Program-made: the position numbers and the translations under genes
Assembly (NCBI GenBank): GCA_004557975.1
Contig: SFEV01000007.1
Span: 1-64,000, forward strand
From: Lachnospiraceae bacterium
GTDB lineage: Bacteria > Bacillota > Clostridia > Lachnospirales > Lachnospiraceae
Length of the DNA stretch: 64,000 bases
Reading direction: 5' to 3'
Part shown: positions 26,820 through 34,760 of the stretch, piece by piece
How positions within the stretch are numbered: position 1 is the stretch's first letter
Layout: each line of letters starts with the position of its first letter
The notes under the pieces: model-generated
Databases searched by the model: none
What the model saw: only the letters and a program-made list of their open reading frames with translations
Told to the model about the DNA's origin: nothing

Positions 26820-27404
26820 ATGGGCAACAGGATTATAACAATAAGCAGAGAATTTGGCAGCGGGGGGAGAACGATCGGAAGAGAGACGGCACAAAAACTG
26901 GGTATCCCCTGCTATGACGAAGCGATTATTGAGAAGATCGCAGAGGAGAGCGGATTCTCCAGAGAATATATTAAAGAAAGAGGAGAATATACACCTTCTG
27001 CAAGCTGGATCGGCAATGCGCTGGCAGGACGTGATTTTAACGGCTATTCTCCCTCTGACCAGCTCTGGACGGTACAGAGCAATATCATAACGGAACTGGC
27101 ACGGAAATCCTCCTGCGTGATCGTGGGAAGATGTACTGACTATGTTCTGAAGGATAAGGCGGATTGCCTGACTGTCTTTATTCATGCTTCCATGGAAAAA
27201 CGTGCGGAGCGTATTGTGAGGGTTTACGGTGAGAGCAATGAGACACCGCAGAAGCGTCTGAAGGACAAGGATAAGCGTCGCAGGGCATACTATCAGATGT
27301 ATACGGACACAGAATGGGGAATTGCGCGAAATTATCATATAGCCCTTGACAGCGGTGTTCTCGGAATTGAGAAATGTGTGGAGATTATATTCGGTCTGTA
27401 TTAA
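26820..27404 (+). CDS. Cytidylate kinase-like P-loop protein
   Basis: The 194-residue protein belongs to the 'cytidylate kinase-like' family. It opens with ITISREFGSGGRTIGRETAQ, where the GSGGRTIG loop replaces the usual P-loop, and has VIVGRCTDYVL and the arginine-rich lid KDKDKRRRAYYQMYT. Members are common in Lachnospiraceae, often beside MATE transporters as here; whether they truly phosphorylate CMP is not known to me. AAAGGAG lies seven bases upstream. Its stop codon TAA is shared with the first bases of repeat copy B. Confidence 0.85.
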   Translation: MGNRIITISREFGSGGRTIGRETAQKLGIPCYDEAIIEKIAEESGFSREYIKERGEYTPSASWIGNALAGRDFNGYSPSDQLWTVQSNIITELARKSSCVIVGRCTDYVLKDKADCLTVFIHASMEKRAERIVRVYGESNETPQKRLKDKDKRRRAYYQMYTDTEWGIARNYHIALDSGVLGIEKCVEIIFGLY

Positions 27405-27561
27405 GCGGATATTCACAATCCGCTTCGCTACTTGCTCATAACCGAATAACCGCTTCGCAGTTTATCAGATGGGGTTTGTACCCCACCTGATACAAGCAAG
27501 TCCCCACCTGCCATATAATGCTCTACGCATTTGAAGTGGGGGACTTACTTGATTCGGTTAA
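27401..27561 (+). repeat. Hairpin-rich interspersed repeat, copy B (apparently complete)
   Basis: About 161 bp, bounded by TTAA at both ends (TTAAGCGGATATTC on the left, GATTCGGTTAA on the right). It holds AAGCGGAT/ATCCGCTT (27403-27410, 27418-27425), ATCAGATGGGG/CCCCACCTGAT (27464-27474, 27481-27491), and AAGCAAGTCCCCACC (27494-27508) against AGTGGGGGACTTACTT (27535-27550), with a small inner hairpin ATGC-TCTAC-GCAT. It has no coding capacity. The stem-rich ends without long terminal inverted repeats resemble IS200/IS605-type ends, but no transposase is present. Confidence 0.75.
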
Positions 27562-27618
27562 GATTCTGTGAACGGAGGGAACAGTAACACAGTGAAAAAA
27601 CAGAAATAAGTAATGATC

Positions 27619-27647
27619 TGGACAGAAAAACCATACAGGAGTATAAT
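27619..27647 (+). promoter_or_regulatory. Sigma-A promoter for the ZIP transporter
   Basis: TGGACA (27619-27624) and TATAAT (27642-27647) are 17 bases apart, about 35 bases before the start codon. No metal-repressor operator is obvious. Confidence 0.7.
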
Positions 27648-27681
27648 AGTATATCATAGTCAGGAAAGAGGATGAAAGAAA

Positions 27682-28461
27682 ATGACTGAGGTATTATGTG
27701 CCATACTGCTTCCGTTTGTTGGGACGGCGGCCGGAGCTGCCTGTGTGTTTTTCATGAAAGATGCGATGAACCGACAGATACAGAGGGCGCTGACTGGCTT
27801 TGCGGCAGGCGTCATGGTCGCAGCTTCTATCTGGAGTCTGATCATCCCTGCCATGGAGCAGTCGGAGCATATGGGGAAATTGTCATTCCTGCCATCATTC
27901 ATCGGTGTGTGGGGTGGTTTTCTGCTTTTGCTTCTGCTGGATCATCTGATTCCGCATCTGCATATGAACAGCCACTGCCCGGAAGGTACGCACTGCAATC
28001 TTGGAAAATCTACCATGATGATTCTTGCTGTTGCTCTGCATAATTTTCCGGAGGGAATGGCTGTAGGTGTGGTGGCCGCAGGATGGCTGGCAGCAAATGA
28101 TGGGATTACGGCGGCAGCTGCACTGGTGCTGTCACTGGGAATTGCCATACAGAACGTGCCGGAGGGAGCAATTATATCCATGCCCCTTTGCAGCAGCGGT
28201 TTTGGCCGCAGCCGTGCTTTTGTCTATGGTGTCCTTTCAGGTGTTGTGGAGCCCATTGGAGCGGTACTTACGATCCTTCTGGCAAAGCTGGCAATACCGG
28301 CTCTGCCGTATCTTCTCAGTTTTGCGGCAGGCGCCATGCTTTACGTGGTTGTGGAGGAGCTGATCCCTGAAATGTCTGAAGGGGAGCATTCCAATATCGG
28401 AACAGTTTCCTTTGCGGTCGGATTTACTGTGATGATGGTGCTGGATGTCGTTCTGGGCTGA
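27682..28461 (+). CDS. ZIP-family divalent metal transporter
   Basis: The 259-residue membrane protein imports zinc or a related divalent metal. The paired metal-site motifs of the family are visible: ALHNFPEGMAVGV and AIQNVPEGAIIS, plus the EPIGA motif in the next helix. A histidine-bearing loop, HLHMNSHCPEGTHC (near residues 93-106), lies between helices 3 and 4, the usual variable metal-binding loop. It follows its own promoter and is 81 bp upstream of the rubrerythrin gene. Confidence 0.92.
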   Translation: MTEVLCAILLPFVGTAAGAACVFFMKDAMNRQIQRALTGFAAGVMVAASIWSLIIPAMEQSEHMGKLSFLPSFIGVWGGFLLLLLLDHLIPHLHMNSHCPEGTHCNLGKSTMMILAVALHNFPEGMAVGVVAAGWLAANDGITAAAALVLSLGIAIQNVPEGAIISMPLCSSGFGRSRAFVYGVLSGVVEPIGAVLTILLAKLAIPALPYLLSFAAGAMLYVVVEELIPEMSEGEHSNIGTVSFAVGFTVMMVLDVVLG

Positions 28462-28542
28462 CCCGGATCTGGCAGAAATAATGCGGACAGCAGCATAATA
28501 CAAAACAAAGCAATACAATTGAATGAAAGTGAGGATAAGAAA

Positions 28543-29208
28543 ATGGAAAAGTGGAAATGTTCAGTTTGTGGTTACGTTCATGAGGGCTCTCTGCCGGAGG
28601 ATTTCAAATGTCCCGTATGCAAGCAGCCGGCAACAGCATTCGTGAAGGAAGAAGCACCTGTTGCACCGGCAGCGAACCGTTATGCAGGTACCAAGACAGA
28701 GAAGAATCTCTGGGAGGCATTTGCAGGGGAGTCACAGGCACGCAATAAATATACATATTTTGCTTCCGTGGCGAAAAAAGCTGGTTACGAGCAGATCGCA
28801 GCTCTGTTCCTGAAGACAGCGGAGAATGAGAAGGAGCATGCAAAGCTGTGGTTTAAAGCTCTTGGTGAACTGGGTGATACGGCTGAGAATCTGCTTCACG
28901 CTGCTGAGGGAGAGAATTACGAGTGGACAGATATGTATGACCGTATGGCAAAGGATGCTGACGAGGAAGGCTTCCATGATCTGGCAGAGCAGTTCCGCGG
29001 TGTGGCTGCCATTGAAAAAGCTCATGAGGAGCGCTATCGCGCACTGCTGCACAATGTGGAGACCGCACAGGTATTTGCAAAGAGCGGAGTGACCATGTGG
29101 GAGTGCCGCAACTGCGGTCATCTCGTTGTGGGTACGAGTGCTCCGGAAATCTGCCCGGTATGCAACCATCCGCAGAGCTTCTTCGAGGTACGTCAGGAGA
29201 ACTATTAA
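28543..29208 (+). CDS. Rubrerythrin with rubredoxin-like centres at both ends
   Basis: The chosen ATG gives 221 residues and starts at MEKWKCSVCGYVHEG, with GTGAGG upstream. An N-terminal rubredoxin-like site (CSVC and CPVC) is followed by a ferritin-like di-iron domain (EAFAGESQARNKYTYFASVA, ENEKEHAKLWF, AIEKAHEERY) and a second rubredoxin site (CRNC and CPVC). Such proteins remove hydrogen peroxide in anaerobes with electrons passed through the iron centres. Most rubrerythrins have just one rubredoxin domain. A terminator follows. Confidence 0.92.
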   Translation: MEKWKCSVCGYVHEGSLPEDFKCPVCKQPATAFVKEEAPVAPAANRYAGTKTEKNLWEAFAGESQARNKYTYFASVAKKAGYEQIAALFLKTAENEKEHAKLWFKALGELGDTAENLLHAAEGENYEWTDMYDRMAKDADEEGFHDLAEQFRGVAAIEKAHEERYRALLHNVETAQVFAKSGVTMWECRNCGHLVVGTSAPEICPVCNHPQSFFEVRQENY

Positions 29209-29234
29209 GTATCATTTTAAAATTTCGAAAATGG

Positions 29235-29277
29235 AAGGGCTGTCTCTGTATCCGGCGGAGGCAGCCTTTTCCTTTTT
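29235..29277 (+). terminator. Terminator after rubrerythrin
   Basis: AAGGGCTGTCTC and GAGGCAGCCTT form a stem with one bulge, followed by two T runs (29267-29270 and 29273-29277). Confidence 0.8.
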
Positions 29278-29380
29278 GTGTGGATACTCTTTCGCAAAGG
29301 AAAAGAAAGGGTGGGATTTGAAGCGGAAATCTGTTATACTATACAGGAATTTGCGATAAACAGCTTAAAAGGAGATTATT

Positions 29381-30583
29381 ATGCTGAAGGGAAAGACTGT
29401 GATTCTCGGCGTGACTGGCAGCATTGCCGCATATAAGGCGGCGAATCTTGCCAGCCTGCTCAAAAAGCAGCACGCCGATGTCCATGTGATTATGACAAAA
29501 AATGCGATGCAGTTTATTACGCCGGTGACATTCGAGACGCTGACAGGAAATAAATGTCTGACAGACACCTTTGACCGGAATTTTCAGTTCCATGTAGAGC
29601 ATGTGGAGCTGGGAAAGCGGGCGGATCTGGCGCTGGTGGCCCCGGCGACTGCTAATGTGATGGCGAAGCTGGCACACGGCATAGCAGACGATATGCTGAC
29701 TACGACTCTGCTGGCGTGCCGATGCCCGAAACTGATTGCCCCTGCGATGAATACACGGATGTATGAAAATCCGGTTACACAGGACAATATGGAGCTTCTG
29801 AAAAAATACGGCTGGGATTTGATTGAGCCTTCCTGCGGACACCTGGCGTGCGGAGATACAGGAAAAGGGAAATTTCCGGAAGAGAAAATTCTTGTGGAGC
29901 ATGTGCAAAATGCAATTGCGCGGCCCAGAGATATGGAAGGGCTTAAGGTTCTGGTGACGGCAGGGCCTACGATGGAAGCCATCGATCCGGTTCGTTTTAT
30001 TACCAACCATTCAACGGGGAAAATGGGTTATGCCATTGCCAGAGTCTGCTGCCAGAGGGGCGCTGATGTGATGCTTGTGAGCGGCCGAACGAATCTTGAC
30101 GTACCTGTCGGTGTGACAGTGATTCCGGTGAAGAGCGCACAGGATATGTTCGAGGCTGTGACTTCCTGCTCAGGAGAGCAGGATATGATCATCAAGGCTG
30201 CAGCGGTGGCAGATTACCGCCCGTCAGCCCCGGCTGATCAGAAACTGAAAAAGACAGACGGTGATATGAGTATTGCTCTGGAGCGTACACAGGATATTCT
30301 GGCGTATCTCGGAGCACACAAGAAGGACAAGCAGGTGCTCTGCGGATTTGCAATGGAAACGGAACAGATGGTGGAGCATGCGAAGGAAAAGCTTAAGAGA
30401 AAGAATCTTGACCTGATTGCTGCGAATAATGTAAAAGTGGCAGGGGCGGGATTTGGCACAGACACGAATGTGGTGACGCTGATTACACAGCAGGATATGA
30501 GAGAGCTGGAAATCATGAGCAAGGAGGATGTCGCCAATACGCTGGTGGATGAGCTGATGGAGCTTCGCAGAAGGAAATTGTGA
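29381..30583 (+). CDS. coaBC: Bifunctional phosphopantothenoylcysteine decarboxylase/synthetase
   Basis: It makes 4'-phosphopantetheine in coenzyme A synthesis: the C-terminal CoaB half joins cysteine to phosphopantothenate, the N-terminal flavin-dependent CoaC half decarboxylates the product. The 400 residues show GVTGSIAAYKAANL, the PAMNTRMYENPV segment and GHLACGDTGKG for CoaC, and GPTMEAIDPVRFITN, HSTGKMGYAIA and AAVADYRP for CoaB. AAAGGAG lies eight bases upstream. A possible promoter, TTGAAG with TATACA, lies near 29319-29346. Confidence 0.95.
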   Translation: MLKGKTVILGVTGSIAAYKAANLASLLKKQHADVHVIMTKNAMQFITPVTFETLTGNKCLTDTFDRNFQFHVEHVELGKRADLALVAPATANVMAKLAHGIADDMLTTTLLACRCPKLIAPAMNTRMYENPVTQDNMELLKKYGWDLIEPSCGHLACGDTGKGKFPEEKILVEHVQNAIARPRDMEGLKVLVTAGPTMEAIDPVRFITNHSTGKMGYAIARVCCQRGADVMLVSGRTNLDVPVGVTVIPVKSAQDMFEAVTSCSGEQDMIIKAAAVADYRPSAPADQKLKKTDGDMSIALERTQDILAYLGAHKKDKQVLCGFAMETEQMVEHAKEKLKRKNLDLIAANNVKVAGAGFGTDTNVVTLITQQDMRELEIMSKEDVANTLVDELMELRRRKL

Positions 30584-30609
30584 GAAGACAGAACGGTATT
30601 CAGAAGGGG

Positions 30610-30643
30610 CAACTGTTCAGACTGTGAGGATACTGAACAGTTG
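30610..30643 (+). promoter_or_regulatory. Perfect 11-bp inverted repeat ahead of the MoxR module
   Basis: CAACTGTTCAG (30610-30620) and CTGAACAGTTG (30633-30643) flank a 12-base loop, ending 20 bases before the next start codon. With TCAGAAAGG, not a T run, after it, it is not a terminator. It could be an operator or a 5'-leader hairpin. Confidence 0.6.
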
Positions 30644-30662
30644 TCAGAAAGGACGGAATAAT

Positions 30663-30890
30663 ATGAAGTGTTACGAGACCGTGTGGGAAATTTTTAATAA
30701 GTGTGCAAACAACCAGATGCGTGACGTGTTTATTGAAGAGCTGGAGATTGAGGACATTGACGCTTTTCTGCAGGAAAAATTTAGAGGAAAGGAAGTTTCC
30801 TTTGAGAAAACGGTAAAACCGGACGGTACAATCATTTATGACATCATCGCTTCCGGGATCAGGGAGCGCTATTCATTTACAGAGATTTAG
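30663..30890 (+). CDS. Small conserved-looking hypothetical protein
   Basis: ATG 30663 has AAAGGA nine bases upstream and gives 75 residues, MKCYETVWEIFNKCANNQMR at the start. The protein is acidic (a run of E/D in FIEELEIEDIDAF) and has no signal peptide or membrane helix. Its end, GTIIYDIIASGIRERYSFTE, looks like a short beta hairpin. I recognise no domain. It comes 40 bp before the MoxR ATPase gene in the same direction and is probably part of that operon; coding quality is good and the ribosome site is convincing. Confidence 0.7.
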   Translation: MKCYETVWEIFNKCANNQMRDVFIEELEIEDIDAFLQEKFRGKEVSFEKTVKPDGTIIYDIIASGIRERYSFTEI

Positions 30891-30929
30891 ACTGTATGGA
30901 AATGATTTCCCAGCAGAGATAAAGAAGAG

Positions 30930-31886
30930 ATGATCCGCTACGGATCAGGAAAGGATTACGACATGGACAGTATCATCCGGGCCCTTGAGGCTCAGAATAT
31001 CAGCGGAGCGCTTCTGCGGGATATTGCTGTATTTCGTGACAGCCATCCGGTGGAGGAAAAACTGAGAGGGCGTATAGTAAAGCCAATGTTGCCCTTTTAC
31101 GGAAAGGAAACTTTTGAGATGGCAGCGTATGCGCTGCTCCAGGGAGAAAATATTCTGCTGACCGGTACGAAGGCAACTGGAAAAAACATTCTCGCAGAGA
31201 ATCTGGCTTATGTTTTCGGAAGGCCGTCATACAATATATCGTTCCATGTAAATATGGACAGCAGCGCACTGATCGGGACGGATACGTTCCGCAACAATGA
31301 AGTGCAGCTGCGCACGGGGCCGGTGTATGAGTGTGCAGTCGGAGGCGGCTTCGGCATTTTTGATGAGATTAATATGGCAAAAAATGATGCGGTTTCCGTA
31401 CTTCATGCAACACTGGATTACAGAAGGATTCTTGATGTGCCGGGCTATGAAAAGATTGTACTTCACGATGCGGCGCGGTTTATCGGCACGATGAATTACG
31501 GCTACGCCGGGACAAGGGAACTGAACGAGGCTCTTGTCTCCCGTTTTCTCGTCATCGAGATGATGGCTGTGACAGAAGACACCCTGCGTCATATCCTGAA
31601 CGATCTTTTCCCGGATTTTAAAGAGGAAGGGCTAAAGCAGATCTGTGGTCTGTTTCTCGATCTTCAGACGAAAGCGGACAACAATGAGATATCGACGAAG
31701 CCGCTTGATCTGCGAGGCCTGATCGGAGCGCTGAAAACGGTGCGTGCCGGACTGGCTCCGCGTCCTGCAATCCGAATGGGGATCGTAAATAAGAGTTTTG
31801 ATCTCTTTGAGCGGGAGCTGGTGGAGGACATTGTGATGACAAGGATTCCGGAGGCGTGGACGCCGGCGGATATTTTTCAGGGCTGA
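30930..31886 (+). CDS. MoxR-family AAA+ ATPase (NorQ/CbbQ-like)
   Basis: The 318-residue protein has Walker A GTKATGKN (a variant with lysine-alanine in the loop), Walker B FGIFDEIN, the sensor region FIGTMNYGYAGTRELNEALV and the arginine finger in SRFLV. MoxR ATPases work with a VWA-domain partner to insert metals or remodel proteins. The partner gene follows with overlapping frames. ATG 30930 and ATG 30963 are both usable; the latter has GGAAAGG eight bases upstream. The client is unknown: no nitric oxide reductase, RuBisCO or methanol dehydrogenase gene is present here. Confidence 0.88.
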   Translation: MIRYGSGKDYDMDSIIRALEAQNISGALLRDIAVFRDSHPVEEKLRGRIVKPMLPFYGKETFEMAAYALLQGENILLTGTKATGKNILAENLAYVFGRPSYNISFHVNMDSSALIGTDTFRNNEVQLRTGPVYECAVGGGFGIFDEINMAKNDAVSVLHATLDYRRILDVPGYEKIVLHDAARFIGTMNYGYAGTRELNEALVSRFLVIEMMAVTEDTLRHILNDLFPDFKEEGLKQICGLFLDLQTKADNNEISTKPLDLRGLIGALKTVRAGLAPRPAIRMGIVNKSFDLFERELVEDIVMTRIPEAWTPADIFQG

Positions 31887-31906
31887 TACAGGCAAGAGGT
31901 GATTAT

Positions 31907-33718
31907 TTGGACGGAATAAATCAAAAGGGATTTCCGGAGGAACAGTATCCGGAAAATGATATTTCTGTTGAGGCGGAGAACAGAATCAAAAATCTGATGT
32001 GGACAGTCAGCGGAGATTACCGGCTTGATACGAAACTTGATGTATCGTCCTACTCGCGGTCAAAATATATCGCCATGTATGATGCTGTCAAGCAGGGAGC
32101 TTTCGCCAGGTTTTTTGATCAGAATGTTCTGGCTGTGTACCTGGTGAAGAAAATTTACTATGGCGCCCAGGAACGTTCTCTGACAGAGATTGCACAGCTC
32201 TGTGTGGATGCGGCAGTCTGCCGGAAAATTGCGGCAGAGCGCCCCGGCGTGCCGGAATTGCGCAGAAAAGCATTCTCAGACCTGCTTGAGCTTTCTTTCC
32301 GGAGGATGGCTTCATCGCTTCCGGGAAGAATCAAGATCGCCATGCTGAAAAGCTTTCTTGACGGGGAGTATACCGGTGAAAAGAAAATCATGGAAGCCCT
32401 TTCAAAGATTACCTCCCTTGAGACGAGCGAAAATGTCATGGATCTGGTGCGTGTGACGGATGAGCTGTACAATACGCTGAATGACCAGAGTTTCGAAAAA
32501 AAACACGGTGATCTGGAACATGTACTTGCTGTCACGATGGAAGAACTTCAGGAATTTGACTGGAAGGATTTTCTGGAGGAGGAGATGACAGAGGATCTTC
32601 TGGAACGGTATCTGAATCGCATGAACAGTCAGGTGACGAGTCTTCAGGAAGAGGAGGATCAGGAGGACAGACCACGGTCGGGAAAGCACAGGGTCGTGCT
32701 GATCGACGAGGCAGCGGCGGCCAAAATGTATTCGTATATGGAGCTGAACTACGGGAAATCCTATCTTCCGAAGCGGGAGCAGGAGCGGCTGAACCAACGC
32801 CTCTGCCGCGGTGCACACGCGGACTGCAGCCTGTACCTGACAGACGGTATTCTGCGAAATCCCGTTCTTTCCAATGCGCAGTACGTCAATGCGAAGCGCC
32901 ATGCGGAGAAAAACAGGACATTATTCCGCAACAGCCGCAATATGATGGCGCGTAACATTGAGCAGCTGACAGATGAGCTGAAGCGTTCCCTGAATCGCAG
33001 AAGTGAGCCGGAGCAGAACGCATCCTGGTCAGGAGACATAGTTCCGCGTCTGCTATGGAAGGTGGGCAGAACGGAAAATCCCGGAAAGCTGTTTCAGAAG
33101 ACAGAAAAAAGAAATACTTCGCAGTTTGTTGTGGATATTCTGATGGATGCCAGCGGATCACAGCGCAGGCGGCAGAGTCAGGTGGCTCTGCAGGCATATA
33201 TGATCAGTGAAGCGCTGAGCAACAATGGAGTTCCTCACCGGATTACCGGCTTCTGCAGTTTCTGGGATTATACGATTCTGCAGCGATTCCGGGAGTACGA
33301 TGCGCCGCGGGAAGAAAATCTCAGGATTCTTGATTTTGTGACTTCCTCAAACAACAGGGACGGTCTTGCCATCCGGGCAGTGGGAGATTCACTTCTGCAG
33401 CGCCAGGAGGAGGGGAAAATCCTGATCGTGCTAAGCGACGGGAAACCAAATGATATCATCGTCAACCGTCCCAACTGCAGGAACCCGAAGCCGTACTGCG
33501 GGGAATATGCAGTGAAAGATACGGCATTCGAAATCCGGAAGCTGCGCAGCAGCGGTGTCTGTGTGCTGGGGGTATTTACCGGAAGAGAGAAAGAGCTGAT
33601 GGCGGAGAAGAAAATATTCGGCAGGGATTTCGCGTATATCCGCAATATTGAGGATTTCTCAAAAGTGGTCGGGCGCTATCTGCGAAAGCTGCTGGAGGAG
33701 GATTCGGCCAATTTCTGA
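31907..33718 (+). CDS. VWA-domain protein (NorD/CobT-like), partner of the MoxR ATPase
   Basis: TTG 31907 is taken as the start because AAGAGGTGAT lies just upstream; an in-frame GTG at 31856 would overlap the ATPase gene. The product is 603 residues. The first 430 are helical and charged, with an acidic run EEEDQEDRPR. The C-terminal VWA domain carries the metal-site motif DILMDASGS (DxSxS), the later threonine region FVTSSNNRDG and VLSDGKPNDI. NorD and CobT proteins have the same layout. It lacks membrane segments and so is cytoplasmic. Confidence 0.85.
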   Translation: MDGINQKGFPEEQYPENDISVEAENRIKNLMWTVSGDYRLDTKLDVSSYSRSKYIAMYDAVKQGAFARFFDQNVLAVYLVKKIYYGAQERSLTEIAQLCVDAAVCRKIAAERPGVPELRRKAFSDLLELSFRRMASSLPGRIKIAMLKSFLDGEYTGEKKIMEALSKITSLETSENVMDLVRVTDELYNTLNDQSFEKKHGDLEHVLAVTMEELQEFDWKDFLEEEMTEDLLERYLNRMNSQVTSLQEEEDQEDRPRSGKHRVVLIDEAAAAKMYSYMELNYGKSYLPKREQERLNQRLCRGAHADCSLYLTDGILRNPVLSNAQYVNAKRHAEKNRTLFRNSRNMMARNIEQLTDELKRSLNRRSEPEQNASWSGDIVPRLLWKVGRTENPGKLFQKTEKRNTSQFVVDILMDASGSQRRRQSQVALQAYMISEALSNNGVPHRITGFCSFWDYTILQRFREYDAPREENLRILDFVTSSNNRDGLAIRAVGDSLLQRQEEGKILIVLSDGKPNDIIVNRPNCRNPKPYCGEYAVKDTAFEIRKLRSSGVCVLGVFTGREKELMAEKKIFGRDFAYIRNIEDFSKVVGRYLRKLLEEDSANF

Positions 33719-33746
33719 CACGGTATGACTGTTGTCGGAAAAGGTC

Positions 33747-33775
33747 TTGCGAAAAGTATGCAGTTAGATTACAAT
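33747..33775 (+). promoter_or_regulatory. Sigma-A promoter for the Mrp-family gene
   Basis: TTGCGA (33747-33752) and TACAAT (33770-33775) are 17 bases apart, 43 bases before the start codon. Confidence 0.65.
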
Positions 33776-33818
33776 ATAAGAAATGTGTGCACAGAAAGCA
33801 GAAAAAGGAGGAAAAAAC

Positions 33819-34682
33819 ATGGCAGACAAATCATGCAGCAATTCCGGCTGCAGCAAAGAGAGCTGTGAGGGCTGCCCCAGTGCAAATCAGCCACAGAGCT
33901 TTCTTGAAGAAATGAATATTTACTCTGAAATAAAACACGTGGTAGGTATCGTCAGCGGAAAAGGTGGTGTCGGCAAATCCATGGTGACAGCGTCCCTTGC
34001 CAATCTTCTGGCTTCCAAAGGATACCGTGTCGGTATTCTGGATGCAGACATCACAGGTCCGTCTATTCCGAGAATGTACGGGCTGACCGGTCCGGCAGAG
34101 GCGGACGATGAAGGGATTTATCCGGTGCTGACAGAAAATGGAATTAAAGTGATGTCGATCAATCTTCTGATGCCGGATCCTGAGACTCCGATTATCTGGA
34201 GAGGACCTGTGATTGCAAATATGATCAAGCAGTTCTGGAAGGACGTGATCTGGGGAGAGCTGGATTACCTTCTTGTGGATATGCCTCCTGGAACAGGCGA
34301 TGTTCCTCTTACCGTGTTCCAGTCTCTTCCGGTGGACGGAATTATGGTTGTGACGACTCCGCAGGATCTCGTTAAGATGATCGTGAAAAAGGCCTACAAT
34401 ATGGCCCAGACCATGCATGTTCCGGTGCTGTCTCTGATTGAGAATTTCAGCTACGTGGTATGTCCGGACTGCGGAAAAGAGATTCCGGTGTTCGGAGAAA
34501 GCAAAATTGACGAGGTTTCTGATGAGATGAACGTGCTGGTGGGAGGAAAGATGCCGATCGATCCGAAGCTGGTGGAACTGTCCGACGCAGGAGAGTTCGC
34601 AAAGGCTGAGAACCCATATCTCCAGGTGGCGTATGAGACGCTGATGCTTCTCAGGCTTAAGGAGAAAGAAAACGCGGAATAG
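33819..34682 (+). CDS. Mrp/NBP35-family iron-sulfur carrier ATPase
   Basis: ATG 33819 follows an AAGGAGG site eight bases away and gives 287 residues. The deviant Walker A is GKGGVGKSMV, followed by DADITGPSIPRMYGL and DMPPGTGDVPLTVFQSL, the Mrp/ApbC signatures; a CPDC pair (VVCPDCGKEI) forms the dimer-bridging cluster site. A cysteine-rich N-terminus (residues 5-20, four Cys) resembles that of Nbp35. Such proteins load 4Fe-4S clusters onto target enzymes. Confidence 0.93.
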   Translation: MADKSCSNSGCSKESCEGCPSANQPQSFLEEMNIYSEIKHVVGIVSGKGGVGKSMVTASLANLLASKGYRVGILDADITGPSIPRMYGLTGPAEADDEGIYPVLTENGIKVMSINLLMPDPETPIIWRGPVIANMIKQFWKDVIWGELDYLLVDMPPGTGDVPLTVFQSLPVDGIMVVTTPQDLVKMIVKKAYNMAQTMHVPVLSLIENFSYVVCPDCGKEIPVFGESKIDEVSDEMNVLVGGKMPIDPKLVELSDAGEFAKAENPYLQVAYETLMLLRLKEKENAE

Positions 34683-34723
34683 ATAACGTAATAAAAGAAA
34701 ATCTGCTGATTAACCAGAAAAGA

Positions 34724-34760
34724 AAAGGCAACACTCCAGGATAACAGGAGGGTTGCCTTT
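34724..34760 (+). promoter_or_regulatory. Hairpin overlapping the spoIIR ribosome site
   Basis: AAAGGCAACACTCC (34724-34737) pairs with GGAGGGTTGCCTTT (34747-34760) through 13 of 14 positions. The only GGAGG before the spoIIR ATG (34761) lies in the right arm, so the fold would hide it. With only TTT before ATG it would also be a weak terminator for the Mrp gene. Confidence 0.65.
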
